A stretch of DNA of 64,000 nucleotides from Achromobacter animicus (GCF_902859585.1 NZ_CADIJM010000002.1:806001-870000), one strand, 5' to 3'. Counted from the stretch's first letter, positions 34,309-42,926 are shown. Translations and numbers: made by a program. Notes: generated by a model from the letters alone, not told the origin.

Positions 34309-35481
34309 TCAGAATCCTGCTTGGTAAGCGATGCGAAAGACGCCCTGGTTGAGGCGCAGGGCCTGGTCGCGCTGATGCGTGATCCCGGCCTGCACGATCA
34401 ACCCCACGGGCGTGACGTAGGTGACTGCGCCCGATACTCCCCAATCCGTACTGTCCAGCAGGCCATGCCGGGCCAGCGTCTGGCCGCCGCCGGTCAGCTT
34501 GCGCACGGCGGCCGTCGCGGTGACCTGCCAGCGGTCTCGAGACAACGACACCGAGGTTACGCCATTGCCGTTGGAAACCGGCGCGCCGCGAAAGGCGCTG
34601 GAATAGGTAGCCTCGTTGAACCAGTTCAGGTGCCATCCGTCATCCAGCGGCGTGTCGTAGCTCAGCCGGGCCGATACCGTGTTGGCACTTTCGCCCTGGT
34701 TCGGATCCAGGTGCAGCCGGCCCGCGTCCACGCCGCCCGATATGCCCGCCAGTCCGGGTAGATCGCGGAAGTCGTACGAAAGGATGAACGACTTGAGCTG
34801 GTCGCTGAACAGCGGCGGCTCGTCGGGGCCGAGCAGGCCGCCGTCCAGGCTGAACCTGCGGTTCATGGCGGTGTTGTCGCGCTTGAACAGCAGGGCGGCC
34901 ACGGAATGCGTGCCGCGGCCCGACGTATCCAGCGTGTAGCGTCCGCCCACGCCGATCGAGCCGCGGAATTCCGAGTTCTCGTTAAAGCCCGAATACAGGC
35001 CGTCCACGACGTGCCAGGCGTCGCCAAAGCCCAGGTCCATCTTGCCGCCGTACAGCGCGTAGTTGTCGGCGGTGTAGGCGGCGAACAGGTTGTCCAGGTT
35101 CACGCCCAGGTCGGAAAACGCGTTGTCCTTGGTGTCGTTGGTGGACGAGTTGAACGTGGCCTTGGTGCGGATCGAAAACTCGCGCGTCAGTTGCAGCACC
35201 AGCGCGGCCTCGGCGGTGGGCTGCACACTGCTCCAGTGCGAGCGCGGAAGCTGGCCGTTGTCGTCGTGCACACCAAAAAAGCCGGTGTAGCCGGTCATCA
35301 GGAGGAACCTGCCGTTCAGGCGCGGATACGATTCGTCGCCATCGGCCAGGTCGCTATAGGGCGTGAGAAAGATCTCGGTCTTGAAAATGTCTCTTGCCTC
35401 TTGCGCCGACGCGCCGTGCGCGGCCACGGCAAGCAGCGCCGCCGCCGCGGTCTGGCGCAACGCACGATGCAGACGCTTCAC
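34309..35481 (-). CDS. Outer-membrane beta-barrel protein, function unknown
   Basis: A 390-residue protein with a signal peptide (LLAVAAHGASAQ). The rest has alternating polar/aromatic strands with repeated turns and a terminal Phe (AYQAGF), as in outer-membrane barrels. Family not recognised. It starts with GTG whose TG overlaps the TGA of the upstream serine hydrolase gene (GTGA), so translation is coupled. Being sandwiched between two periplasmic serine hydrolases, it may supply their substrate or be part of the same envelope response. Confidence 0.75.
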   Translation of the reverse strand: MKRLHRALRQTAAAALLAVAAHGASAQEARDIFKTEIFLTPYSDLADGDESYPRLNGRFLLMTGYTGFFGVHDDNGQLPRSHWSSVQPTAEAALVLQLTREFSIRTKATFNSSTNDTKDNAFSDLGVNLDNLFAAYTADNYALYGGKMDLGFGDAWHVVDGLYSGFNENSEFRGSIGVGGRYTLDTSGRGTHSVAALLFKRDNTAMNRRFSLDGGLLGPDEPPLFSDQLKSFILSYDFRDLPGLAGISGGVDAGRLHLDPNQGESANTVSARLSYDTPLDDGWHLNWFNEATYSSAFRGAPVSNGNGVTSVSLSRDRWQVTATAAVRKLTGGGQTLARHGLLDSTDWGVSGAVTYVTPVGLIVQAGITHQRDQALRLNQGVFRIAYQAGF

Positions 35482-36623
35482 CGCGCCAGCTCAGCCGCCA
35501 GTTCGCGCACCTGCGCATGGATGTTGTTGAACATCCCGAAATTCACGCGGCTGGCGACGACGAACACGCCCAGGTCGCGGTTGGGCGACAGCACCACGTA
35601 CGACATGAAGCCGCCAATGCCGCCGCTCTTGCCCAGCAGGAACGGCGAGCCGTTGCGCGGCAGCGTCGCCACCCAGCCCAGCCCCATGCCGTCGGCGTCC
35701 GTGACCTCCGTGCCCACGACGGATTTGAGTCCGTCGTAGGGCAGCCACATCGTGTGCGCCAGCAGGGCGTTCTCGCGGGCCTGCCTGGCGCCATCCAGAT
35801 GCCAGCGCATCCAGCGCACCATGTCGTCGGCCGTGGCGTAGACGCCGGCGCTGGCATACATGATGTCGGGCGCCACTGCATTGGGATCGGGTTTGTCGAA
35901 GGGATCGAGGCCCGTCATCAGGCGCTTTTTCTGTGCGTCGCTCAGCACGTTGGTGGCGTCGGTCATGCCGGCGGGCTTGAAGACCTCGTTGGCAAGCACG
36001 GTCGAATAGTCCGCGCCGCCGGCCTTGGCCAGCGCGTCGCCCAGCAGGCCATAGCCCAGGTTGGAATACAGCGTGGTGGTGCCGGGCACGTAGGCGGGCT
36101 TGTGGCTGCCCATCCACTTCCAGTAATAGGCCCGGTCGAAGACGGCGAACGGATTGTCGGAGGGCTTGGCGTCGGGGTCGGGCAGTTCGCGCGGCAGGCC
36201 GGCGGAATGCGTCGCCAGGTCGAGCAGCGTGATCGGGCGGCCGTTGGCATCGACCTTGGCATTGCCGGGCGCGTACTTCGACAGGGGATCGGTCAGCTTG
36301 AGCTTGCCCTTGGCGGCCAGCGACGCCAGCACGTCGCCCGCAAACACCTTGGACACCGACGCGATCCGGAAGATCGATTTGCCGTCGGGTTCGACGCCGC
36401 TGCCCGGCGCGGTTTCGCCATAGCCCTGGACCACCACGTCATTGCCGCGGACCGCCGCGATGATCAGGCCCGGCGCGCCGCCGTTCAGATACATCTGCAT
36501 GCCGGCCATGGACACGGCATCCTGCAAGGCCAGGTCGGCGGCCTGGGCGTGGCCTGCGCCCAGCGCGCAGGCGGCGCTCAAGGCAAGTACGGGGATGCGC
36601 GGGAGAAGGCGGGAGGTCAGCAT
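35478..36623 (-). CDS. Serine hydrolase, AmpH-like D,D-carboxypeptidase/beta-lactamase family
   Basis: A 381-residue exported protein. The signal peptide ends CALGAGHAQAAD. The active site has SVSK (IASVSKVF), YSN (TTLYSNLGYG) and a KSG-type third motif (LLGKSGGIGGF). The length and order of motifs fit AmpH-like carboxypeptidase/endopeptidases that trim peptidoglycan; a true class C lactamase would show KTG. Start 36623 is chosen for the signal peptide; the frame extends to 36743. It is first in a three-gene operon downstream of the LytTR regulator gene. Confidence 0.85.
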   Translation of the reverse strand: MLTSRLLPRIPVLALSAACALGAGHAQAADLALQDAVSMAGMQMYLNGGAPGLIIAAVRGNDVVVQGYGETAPGSGVEPDGKSIFRIASVSKVFAGDVLASLAAKGKLKLTDPLSKYAPGNAKVDANGRPITLLDLATHSAGLPRELPDPDAKPSDNPFAVFDRAYYWKWMGSHKPAYVPGTTTLYSNLGYGLLGDALAKAGGADYSTVLANEVFKPAGMTDATNVLSDAQKKRLMTGLDPFDKPDPNAVAPDIMYASAGVYATADDMVRWMRWHLDGARQARENALLAHTMWLPYDGLKSVVGTEVTDADGMGLGWVATLPRNGSPFLLGKSGGIGGFMSYVVLSPNRDLGVFVVASRVNFGMFNNIHAQVRELAAELAR

Positions 36624-36773
36624 GCGGTTCTCACTGAAGGGGCGAGGAACGGGTGTCCCTGCGCATGCCGCGATGATCCCAAAATCCCGGTGCGTAGCCA
36701 CCAGCGTCAGGACGAAACAACATCCCGGCGTGATGAATGGCATATTGGCCGGCTTGGCCCGGGCAGCCCCGGC

Positions 36774-37688
36774 TCAGATCCCCATGCGTTCGCGCAGCGG
36801 CTTGCGGTACGAGCGCGACACCGGCCACGTGTCATCCACGGCCCGCATCCGGATCTGCCATCGGTCAACGCTTCTGCGGTCCACGTCCATGACATGCAAC
36901 GCGTTTGCAATCGCCGTGCGGTGCACGCGAAAGAACGTCTTCTCGGGCAGGAGGGTCGACCAGACGCCGAGCGCGCGCGAGTCCAGCACCATCGAGCCGT
37001 CGTCCAGCCAGATCTCGCTGTAGTTGCCGGCCGAGCGCACGCCGACGATGGCTTCCGGCTGAACGCCCCGGACCACGCCGCGCATGCTCAGGTAGACGAC
37101 CGATGCGGCGGGATTGCCCAGCGGCGCCCGCGGGCGGCCGCTGCCGTACTTGGCCTGGCCGATCAGGTTGGCGCATTGGTACAGCGCGCCGACCTCGCCG
37201 GCAGTCCAGTGCCGATGCCGGACGGTGGTGTCGAAACCGATGATGCCTTGCAGCTTGCCGTCAAGGCACACCGGCACGCTGAGCACGCTTTTGTTGCCCT
37301 GGCGCTGGAATTCGGCCTGGATGGCGCGCGCGGTGCGGGGCAGGTCGTTGACGTCGTGGATGGCGACCGCCTGCCCTTTGACCATGAACCGGTGCAGCCA
37401 GGCGATCAGCGTGGTCGGCACGTCCTGCAGTTCGGCGACGAAGGGCTCGGTCTGGCCGCGGCACCATTCGTGGGTATTGCGCAGCCGCAGCATGTCGGGG
37501 CGGTACTCGATCATCCAGGCGCGGTCGATGTCCGAGGTTTCGCCCATGTAGGCAAGCTGCTCCGAGATCGCATCGTCCGCGGGCAGCTTGAGCAGGCTCA
37601 TGGCGCAGTGATAGAGCCAGTCCGATGACGGGTTGGGTTGGAGGAGGGTGACGGGGTGAGTCTGGTATTGGCCAACATCATCCTTCAC
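36774..37688 (-). CDS. GAF-LytTR transcriptional regulator
   Basis: About 304 residues. Residues 20-190 form a GAF-type sensor (DIDRAWMIEYRPDMLRLRNT, SVLSVPVCLDGKLQGIIGFD). Residues about 205-304 form a LytTR DNA-binding domain (GVVRGVQPEAIVGVRSAGNY, FFRVHRTAIANALHV, PVSRSYRKPLRERMGI). There is no phosphoacceptor REC domain, so it responds directly to a ligand. GTG 37688 is preceded by AAGGAA at 6 bp and preferred over 37784. The serine hydrolase operon 150 bp downstream in the same direction is its likely target. Confidence 0.87.
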   Translation of the reverse strand: MKDDVGQYQTHPVTLLQPNPSSDWLYHCAMSLLKLPADDAISEQLAYMGETSDIDRAWMIEYRPDMLRLRNTHEWCRGQTEPFVAELQDVPTTLIAWLHRFMVKGQAVAIHDVNDLPRTARAIQAEFQRQGNKSVLSVPVCLDGKLQGIIGFDTTVRHRHWTAGEVGALYQCANLIGQAKYGSGRPRAPLGNPAASVVYLSMRGVVRGVQPEAIVGVRSAGNYSEIWLDDGSMVLDSRALGVWSTLLPEKTFFRVHRTAIANALHVMDVDRRSVDRWQIRMRAVDDTWPVSRSYRKPLRERMGI

Positions 37689-37820
37689 GGGCGGTTCCTT
37701 CTGAGGCGGCAGGGCGCTTCGGGGGCGCGCTGTCGGACGCGCGCGGCTCGGCGGGATTTTCCTACCGGCGGCGCGGTCTGACAACCGCCCGTGGCGGCCA
37801 GCGTTCAGCCAGGTGTCTGG

Positions 37821-38822
37821 CTACGTTGCCGCACAGGCGCCCGTCGATTCGCGCTCGACGATCCGGAATCCCACGTCAATGACAGGCTCTGGCGGGGTCT
37901 CGCCCCGGCATCGCGCCATCAGCACGCGCGCGGCCTGGGCGCCGATGTCCGCGCCGTCGATCTGCACGGTGGTCAGCGACGGCGCCAGGTGCGCGGCGAA
38001 GTCGGCCCCGCCGAAGCCACAGACCGCCAGATCCTGCGGCACGCGCAGGCCACGCACGCGCGCCTCGGTCAGCACGCCTTCTGCCAGCGCGTCGGCGCTA
38101 CAGAAGATCGCCTGCAGGCCGGGCGACTTGTCGAACAGTTCGGCCGCCGCGCGCCGGCCCGACGCCACGTTGCTGGGCGCCGGAACGACCGCCGTGGGCA
38201 CGTCATGGCCCAAGGTTTCCAGGAAGCCCGCGCGGCGCACCGCAGCGCGCTGGTCGTCGCCGGTGGCCAGGCCCACGTTGCGCCATCCCTTGGACAGGAA
38301 GAATTCGGCGACGGCGCTGCCCACCTGCCGATGTGAAAAGCCGACCAGCATGTCGAGCGGGCGTTCGGTCAGATCCCAGGTTTCGACCACCGGAATGCCG
38401 ATCTCCCGCAAGCGGTGCGCGGCGGGGATGTCGCTCAACAGGCCGGCAACGACCACGCCGTCGACGCGCCGGCCCGCCATGGCGTTGAGCAACGCTTCTT
38501 CGCGGCCGCGGTCATAGCCCATCTGTCCGAGGATGAGCTGGTAGCCCTCGCGATCGAGTTCGGCGGTCAGGGCTTCGATGGTGGGCAGGAACTGCGGGAC
38601 CGAGATGATGGGCACCAGCGCCGCCACGGTGCGGCTGCGCCGGGACTTCAGGCCGCCCGCCAGCAAATTGGGGATGTATCCCGTTTCCGTAACGGCCTGC
38701 TGGACGCGTGCGATGGTGGCCTCGGACACGCGGCCCGGATTGCCGAGCGCGCGCGAGGCGGTAATGAGCGACACGCCAGCCGCGCGGGCGACGTCATGCA
38801 GGGTGATGGATTTGGGTTTCAT
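37821..38822 (-). CDS. LacI family transcriptional regulator
   Basis: A 333-residue repressor: helix-turn-helix (LHDVARAAGVSLITASRALG), hinge (YIPNLLAGGLKSRRSRTVAA) and sugar-binding core (VGLATGDDQRAA, IFCSADALAEG, VCGFGGADFAAH). Start ATG 38822 (MKPKSITL). The frame is open for another 1.6 kb upstream, but this only reflects absence of stops opposite the dehydratase gene. It is divergent from the aldarate dehydratase/Bug operon, and two operator-like palindromes lie between. It is a probable paralogue of the LacI at 23887-24927. Confidence 0.94.
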   Translation of the reverse strand: MKPKSITLHDVARAAGVSLITASRALGNPGRVSEATIARVQQAVTETGYIPNLLAGGLKSRRSRTVAALVPIISVPQFLPTIEALTAELDREGYQLILGQMGYDRGREEALLNAMAGRRVDGVVVAGLLSDIPAAHRLREIGIPVVETWDLTERPLDMLVGFSHRQVGSAVAEFFLSKGWRNVGLATGDDQRAAVRRAGFLETLGHDVPTAVVPAPSNVASGRRAAAELFDKSPGLQAIFCSADALAEGVLTEARVRGLRVPQDLAVCGFGGADFAAHLAPSLTTVQIDGADIGAQAARVLMARCRGETPPEPVIDVGFRIVERESTGACAAT

Positions 38823-38876
38823 GGAACGGGAAGTACGGGTTTGTACGGATCGCGCGCTGGCTTGCCGCGTATTTTG

Positions 38877-38888
38877 GACAACGTTATC
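38877..38888. promoter_or_regulatory. LacI-type operator candidate, proximal to lacI
   Basis: GACAACGTTATC, one mismatch from a perfect palindrome with central ACGT. It lies 55 bp upstream of the lacI start and 89 bp (centre to centre) from the second copy at 38966. Confidence 0.6.
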
Positions 38889-38965
38889 ATGAACGTCAGC
38901 TGCAACGTTTTGATCCTGCCGCCAGCCAGGCTCCGCACATCGGCGCTTTTTATTTGGCCGCAAAT

Positions 38966-38977
38966 GACAACGTTGTC
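38966..38977. promoter_or_regulatory. LacI-type operator candidate, proximal to the dehydratase gene
   Basis: GACAACGTTGTC, a perfect 12-bp palindrome, 53 bp upstream of the dehydratase start. With the copy at 38877 it could form a repression loop. Confidence 0.68.
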
Positions 38978-39029
38978 CATGCGCCATCGTCGTCCTCGCA
39001 GGACCGTCCCAGACACCCGGAGAATTCTC

Positions 39030-40172
39030 ATGACCGCCACTTCCAACGCCGACCGTATCGCCTGGTTGCGCATCTCGTCGTGCTACCTGCCGCTGGCCAC
39101 CCCGATCAGCGACGCCAAGGTGCTGACCGGCCGCCAGAAGCCCATGACCGAAGTCGCCATGCTGTTTGTCGAAGTGCAGACCGAAAACGGCAACGAGGGC
39201 ATTGGCCTGAGCTACTCCAAGCGCGCCGGCGGTCCCGGGCAGTTTGCCCACGCCAAGGAAATCGCACCGGTCCTGATCGGCGAAGACCCCAGCGACATCG
39301 GCCGGCTCTGGACCAAGCTGTGCTGGGCCGGCGCGTCCGTGGGCCGCAGCGGCCTGTCGACCCAGGCCATCGCCGCCTTCGACGTGGCGCTGTACGACCT
39401 GAAGGCCCGCCGCGCGAACCTGCCGCTGGCTAAGCTGCTGGGCGCCTATCGCGATTCGGTTGCTTGCTACAACACGTCGGGCGGGTTCCTGCACACGCCG
39501 CTCGAACAACTGCTGGTCAACGCCAGCGCGTCGCGCGAACGCGGCATTGGCGGCATCAAGCTGAAGGTCGGTCAGCCCGACCGGCAGCTGGACATCCGCC
39601 GCGTCGAAGCCGTGCGCAAGCATCTGGGCGACGACGTGCCGCTGATGGTCGACGCGAATCAGCAGTGGGACCGCCCGACCGCGCAGCGCATGTGCCGCAT
39701 CTTTGAACAGTTCAACCTGGTGTGGATCGAAGAGCCGCTGGACGCCTACGACCACGAAGGCCACGCCGCGCTTGCCGCGCAGTTCGACACGCCGATCGCC
39801 ACCGGCGAAATGCTGACCAGCGCGGCCGAACACAGCGAGCTGATCCGCCACCGCGCCGCCGATTACGTGCAGCCCGACGCCCCGCGCGTGGGCGGCATCA
39901 CGCCGTTCCTGAAGATCCTGTCGCAGGCGGAACAGGCCGGCGCGATGCTGGCGCCGCACTTCGCGATGGAACTGCACGTGCACCTGGCCGCCGCGTATCC
40001 GACCGAACCGTGGGTCGAGCATTTCGACTGGCTGGAACCGCTGTTCAACGAGCGGCTCGAGATCCGCGACGGCCGCATGCTGGTGCCGACCCGGCCGGGC
40101 CTGGGCATCTCGCTCAGCGATCAGGCGCGCGCGTGGACGCGCGACACGGTCGAAGTCGGCAAGCGGGCCTGA
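39030..40172 (+). CDS. L-talarate/galactarate dehydratase-like enolase-superfamily enzyme
   Basis: A 380-residue acid-sugar dehydratase. The same signatures occur as in the 26119-27315 gene: LTGRQKPMTE, GGIKLKVGQ, MVDANQQWD, IEEPLDAYD, TGEMLT and APHFAMELH. Long stretches are identical, so they are recent paralogues or a specialised pair (for example galactarate and talarate). It lies divergent from lacI with the two palindromes between. Start ATG 39030 follows a GGAGA; the frame extends far upstream over lacI and is not used. A hairpin and the Bug gene follow. Confidence 0.88.
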   Translation: MTATSNADRIAWLRISSCYLPLATPISDAKVLTGRQKPMTEVAMLFVEVQTENGNEGIGLSYSKRAGGPGQFAHAKEIAPVLIGEDPSDIGRLWTKLCWAGASVGRSGLSTQAIAAFDVALYDLKARRANLPLAKLLGAYRDSVACYNTSGGFLHTPLEQLLVNASASRERGIGGIKLKVGQPDRQLDIRRVEAVRKHLGDDVPLMVDANQQWDRPTAQRMCRIFEQFNLVWIEEPLDAYDHEGHAALAAQFDTPIATGEMLTSAAEHSELIRHRAADYVQPDAPRVGGITPFLKILSQAEQAGAMLAPHFAMELHVHLAAAYPTEPWVEHFDWLEPLFNERLEIRDGRMLVPTRPGLGISLSDQARAWTRDTVEVGKRA

Positions 40173-40182
40173 ACCCTTTCCG

Positions 40183-40205
40183 GTCCCGCCGTCTTGCGGC
40201 GGGAC
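40183..40205 (+). other. Strong intercistronic stem-loop
   Basis: GTCCCGCCG-TCTTG-CGGCGGGAC, a perfect 9-bp stem between the dehydratase and Bug genes, no T-run. It may stabilise mRNA ends or limit read-through so receptor and enzyme are made at different levels. Confidence 0.55.
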
Positions 40206-40254
40206 GCCATGCACGACCAACGGCGCGACAGACGCCAACCCAGAGGAGACTCGC

Positions 40255-41217
40255 ATGAAAAAATGGTTCACCACGCTCGCGCTTGGCCTGGCCGTCTCGG
40301 CGTCGGCCCAGGCGCAGAACTGGCCCGCCAAACCCGTCACGATGCTCGTGCCGTTTCCGCCGGGCGGTTCAACCGACCTGATCGCCCGGACGGTTGCGCC
40401 CAAGCTGCAGGACAAGTTCGGGGGCACCTTCGTGATCGAGAACAAGCCGGGTGCGGGCGGCACGCTGGGCGCGGGCCAGGCCAAGCGCGCCGCGCCCGAC
40501 GGCTACACGGTGCTGGTGTCGTCGCTGGGTCCCTTCGTGATCGGCCCGCATCTGGTCAAGGAGCCGGGCTACAACGCACTCAAGGATTTTGAATACATCA
40601 CGGTGGCCGTGCAGGCGCCGAACGTGCTGGTGGTCAACGCGAATTCGCAGCTTCGCGACATGAAGGGCGTGCTGGATTACCTGAAGTCCAACCCGGGCCG
40701 CATGACGTTCGCGTCGGCCGGCAACGGCACCTCGGATCACCTGACCGCCGAACTGTTCTGGCAGGAGACCGGCACGCAGGCCACGCACGTGCCGTACAAG
40801 GGCGGCGCGCCGGCCATCGTGGATCTGCTGGGCGGGCAGGTCGACGCCAGCTTCAGCAACATCAACACCTGCCTCACGCATATCCAGTCGGGCAAACTGC
40901 GCGCCATCGCGGTGACGAGCGCGAAGCGATCACCGCTGCTGCCCGACGTGCCCACGATGGAAGAGCTGGGCCTGAAGGGCGTGACGGTGACGTCGTGGCA
41001 GGCGTTCGCAGGTCCCAAGGGCATGCCCGCCGACATCCGCGACAAGCTGCGCGCCGGCATTGTCGACGCGCTGAACGACCCGTCGGTCAAACCGCGCCTG
41101 CTGGAACTGGGCTTTGAAGTCGTCGGCAACACGCCGGCCGAATTCACCAAGTTCCAGGCCGAGGAATTTGCCCGCTGGAAGAAAGTGATCGAAGTGGGCA
41201 AGATCACGGCGAATTGA
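40255..41217 (+). CDS. Bug-family (TctC) tripartite tricarboxylate transporter substrate-binding protein
   Basis: Periplasmic receptor of 320 residues. Signal peptide MKKWFTTLALGLAVSASAQA. Signatures: MLVPFPPGGSTD, FVIENKPGAGG, APDGYTVLVSS, VPYKGGAPAIVD. It follows the aldarate dehydratase gene, the reverse of the order at 25.1-27.3 kb. Its likely ligand is the substrate of that dehydratase; no tctAB is near. ATG 40255 has AGAGGAGAC upstream. Confidence 0.93.
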   Translation: MKKWFTTLALGLAVSASAQAQNWPAKPVTMLVPFPPGGSTDLIARTVAPKLQDKFGGTFVIENKPGAGGTLGAGQAKRAAPDGYTVLVSSLGPFVIGPHLVKEPGYNALKDFEYITVAVQAPNVLVVNANSQLRDMKGVLDYLKSNPGRMTFASAGNGTSDHLTAELFWQETGTQATHVPYKGGAPAIVDLLGGQVDASFSNINTCLTHIQSGKLRAIAVTSAKRSPLLPDVPTMEELGLKGVTVTSWQAFAGPKGMPADIRDKLRAGIVDALNDPSVKPRLLELGFEVVGNTPAEFTKFQAEEFARWKKVIEVGKITAN

Positions 41218-41241
41218 TTGCACGCCCCCAGGAGCCAAGGT

Positions 41242-41279
41242 AACGTCGCACCGCGGGCATTCGCCCGCGGATCGACGTT
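41242..41279 (+). promoter_or_regulatory. Two-tier hairpin in the leader of the antiporter gene
   Basis: AACGTCG-CA-CCGCGGGC-ATTC-GCCCGCGG-AT-CGACGTT: 7 bp plus 8 bp perfect stems separated by a 2x2 mismatch, closed by a 4-base loop. It ends 12 bp before the antiporter start codon and 2 bp before its AGGGG ribosome binding site. No T-run follows. Confidence 0.65.
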
Positions 41280-41291
41280 CAGGGGTTTGCA

Positions 41292-42926
41292 TTGGGGACT
41301 TTCACCGTAGTCATGGCGATGCTGGTCGCCGTCCTGTTCAGCGGCGTGCTGGTCCGGATGCTGCCGTTGGCCGTTCCGCTACCTTTCGTGCAGATCGGTC
41401 TGGGTTTCGTGATCGCGGCCGTGTTCCAGCGTGGCGTGCTGATCGAACCCGAGATCTTCTTCCTGTTGTTCCTTCCGCCTCTGCTTTTCCTGGACGGATG
41501 GCGCATATCGAAGCTGGCGGTCCTGCGCGAATCCTCTTCCATCATCCAGCTCGCGTTTGGTCTGGTGATCCTGACGGTGATCGGCGTGGGATACCTGATC
41601 CACTGGATGATTCCCGACGTCCCGTTGCCCGTGGCGTTCGCCATCGCGGCCATCGTGTCGCCGACGGACCCGGTGGCGGTCGAAGCGATTTCCCGGCGCG
41701 TCCACATCCCGCGCCGCATGATGGCCATCCTGGAAGGCGAGGCGCTGTTCAACGACGCCAGTGGCCTGGTGGCGTTTCGCTTTGCCGTTGCGGCGGCGGC
41801 GACCGGCACGTTCTCGCTGGCGCAGGCCACGATGTCGTTCTTCTGGGTTGCCATTGCCGGCCTGTCGATCGGGGCCGGGCTGACGTGGCTGATCATGCAA
41901 TTGCGGACCATCTACACGCGCCGGGTCGGCGAAGAGCCAGGGTCCGAGGTGCTGCTCAGCCTGCTGACGCCTTTCTTCGTCTATTTCGTGGCCGAGCACG
42001 CCAATGCCTCGGGCATCCTGGCCGCGGTATCCGCCGGCGTCATGATGAGCTATTCCGAACTGTCGGGCCGCGCCCTCGCAGCCACTCGCATGGAGCGCAG
42101 GGCCGTGTGGAACACGGTGCAGTTCACGCTGAACGGCATGATCTTCGTGTTGCTGGGTGAGCAGTTCCCCACGATCTTCGCCGGCCTGGCAAGCGCCGCG
42201 AAAGAGGCAGGCGGCCAATCCCTATGGTGGTTGCCCGTCTATGGACTGGCCGTCTGCCTGGGCCTGGTGCTGTGCCGGCTGCTGTGGGTGACCGTGTCGC
42301 TGAAGCTGAGCGCGATGGCGGCCCGCCGCCGTGGCGCCGAGCCGCCCGAGGTCGGCGCGCGCGTGATCCTGGCCGTCTCCGTGGCGGGCGTGCGCGGCGC
42401 GGTGACGCTGGCCGGGGTGATGACGCTTCCCTTTGCGCTGGACAGCGGCGCGCCGTTTCCGGCGCGCGATCTGGCGGTGTCGCTGGCGGCCATGGTCATC
42501 GTGTTTTCGCTATTGCTGGCCAGCGTGGCCTTGCCCCCCTTGATGCGCGGGTTGCACTTTGCGCCGAACAGCCGCACCGAGCGCGAGGCATCGCTGGCGC
42601 AGGACGCCATGCTGCGCGCGGCGCTCGACAGCGTTGCGGCCGGCGCAAGGCGCCGGGGCGTGGAAAATCCGGAAAACGCCGCGCTGTATCTGGAGGTGGC
42701 GGAGAACCTGAGTGGCGCGTTGCGGCGGCAGTCCGGCGAGGCGGCGGACGTGGCCGATACGGAACGCCTGGGCAGACAGATCGCCATCGAGCGCGAACTG
42801 AGGCTGGAAGCCATTGCCGCTTCCCGCGAGGCGGTTTTCCATCTGGCTCGTACGCACCGCATCTCGGATTCGTTGGCGCGCGAGCAGGGGCGGCTGCTGG
42901 ATCTGCACGAAGCGCATCTGCGGTAG
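41292..42926 (+). CDS. CPA1-type Na+/H+ antiporter
   Basis: A 544-residue inner-membrane cation/proton antiporter with about 12 helices. Conserved transport motifs are present: ASPTDPVAVEA-type (IVSPTDPVAVEAISRR), FNDASGLVAFRFA with its paired Asp, and GVRGAVTLAGVMTLPFA. The last 110 residues are a soluble tail of charged helices. It exchanges Na+ or K+ for H+ and helps hold cytoplasmic pH. A TTG start at 41292 has AGGGG 7 bp upstream; ATG 41313 is the alternative. The hairpin immediately upstream suggests RNA-level control. Confidence 0.88.
   Translation: MGTFTVVMAMLVAVLFSGVLVRMLPLAVPLPFVQIGLGFVIAAVFQRGVLIEPEIFFLLFLPPLLFLDGWRISKLAVLRESSSIIQLAFGLVILTVIGVGYLIHWMIPDVPLPVAFAIAAIVSPTDPVAVEAISRRVHIPRRMMAILEGEALFNDASGLVAFRFAVAAAATGTFSLAQATMSFFWVAIAGLSIGAGLTWLIMQLRTIYTRRVGEEPGSEVLLSLLTPFFVYFVAEHANASGILAAVSAGVMMSYSELSGRALAATRMERRAVWNTVQFTLNGMIFVLLGEQFPTIFAGLASAAKEAGGQSLWWLPVYGLAVCLGLVLCRLLWVTVSLKLSAMAARRRGAEPPEVGARVILAVSVAGVRGAVTLAGVMTLPFALDSGAPFPARDLAVSLAAMVIVFSLLLASVALPPLMRGLHFAPNSRTEREASLAQDAMLRAALDSVAAGARRRGVENPENAALYLEVAENLSGALRRQSGEAADVADTERLGRQIAIERELRLEAIAASREAVFHLARTHRISDSLAREQGRLLDLHEAHLR

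Noticed and set aside
35394-37628. A plus-strand open frame of about 740 codons over the serine hydrolase and LytTR genes
   Set aside because: Composition of an antisense frame, and the minus-strand genes carry clear active-site and DNA-binding motifs.
37821-40484. A minus-strand open frame of about 890 codons, starting far upstream of the LacI ATG
   Set aside because: Only the last third matches a protein family (LacI); the rest lies antisense to the conserved dehydratase and Bug genes and shows no recognisable protein.
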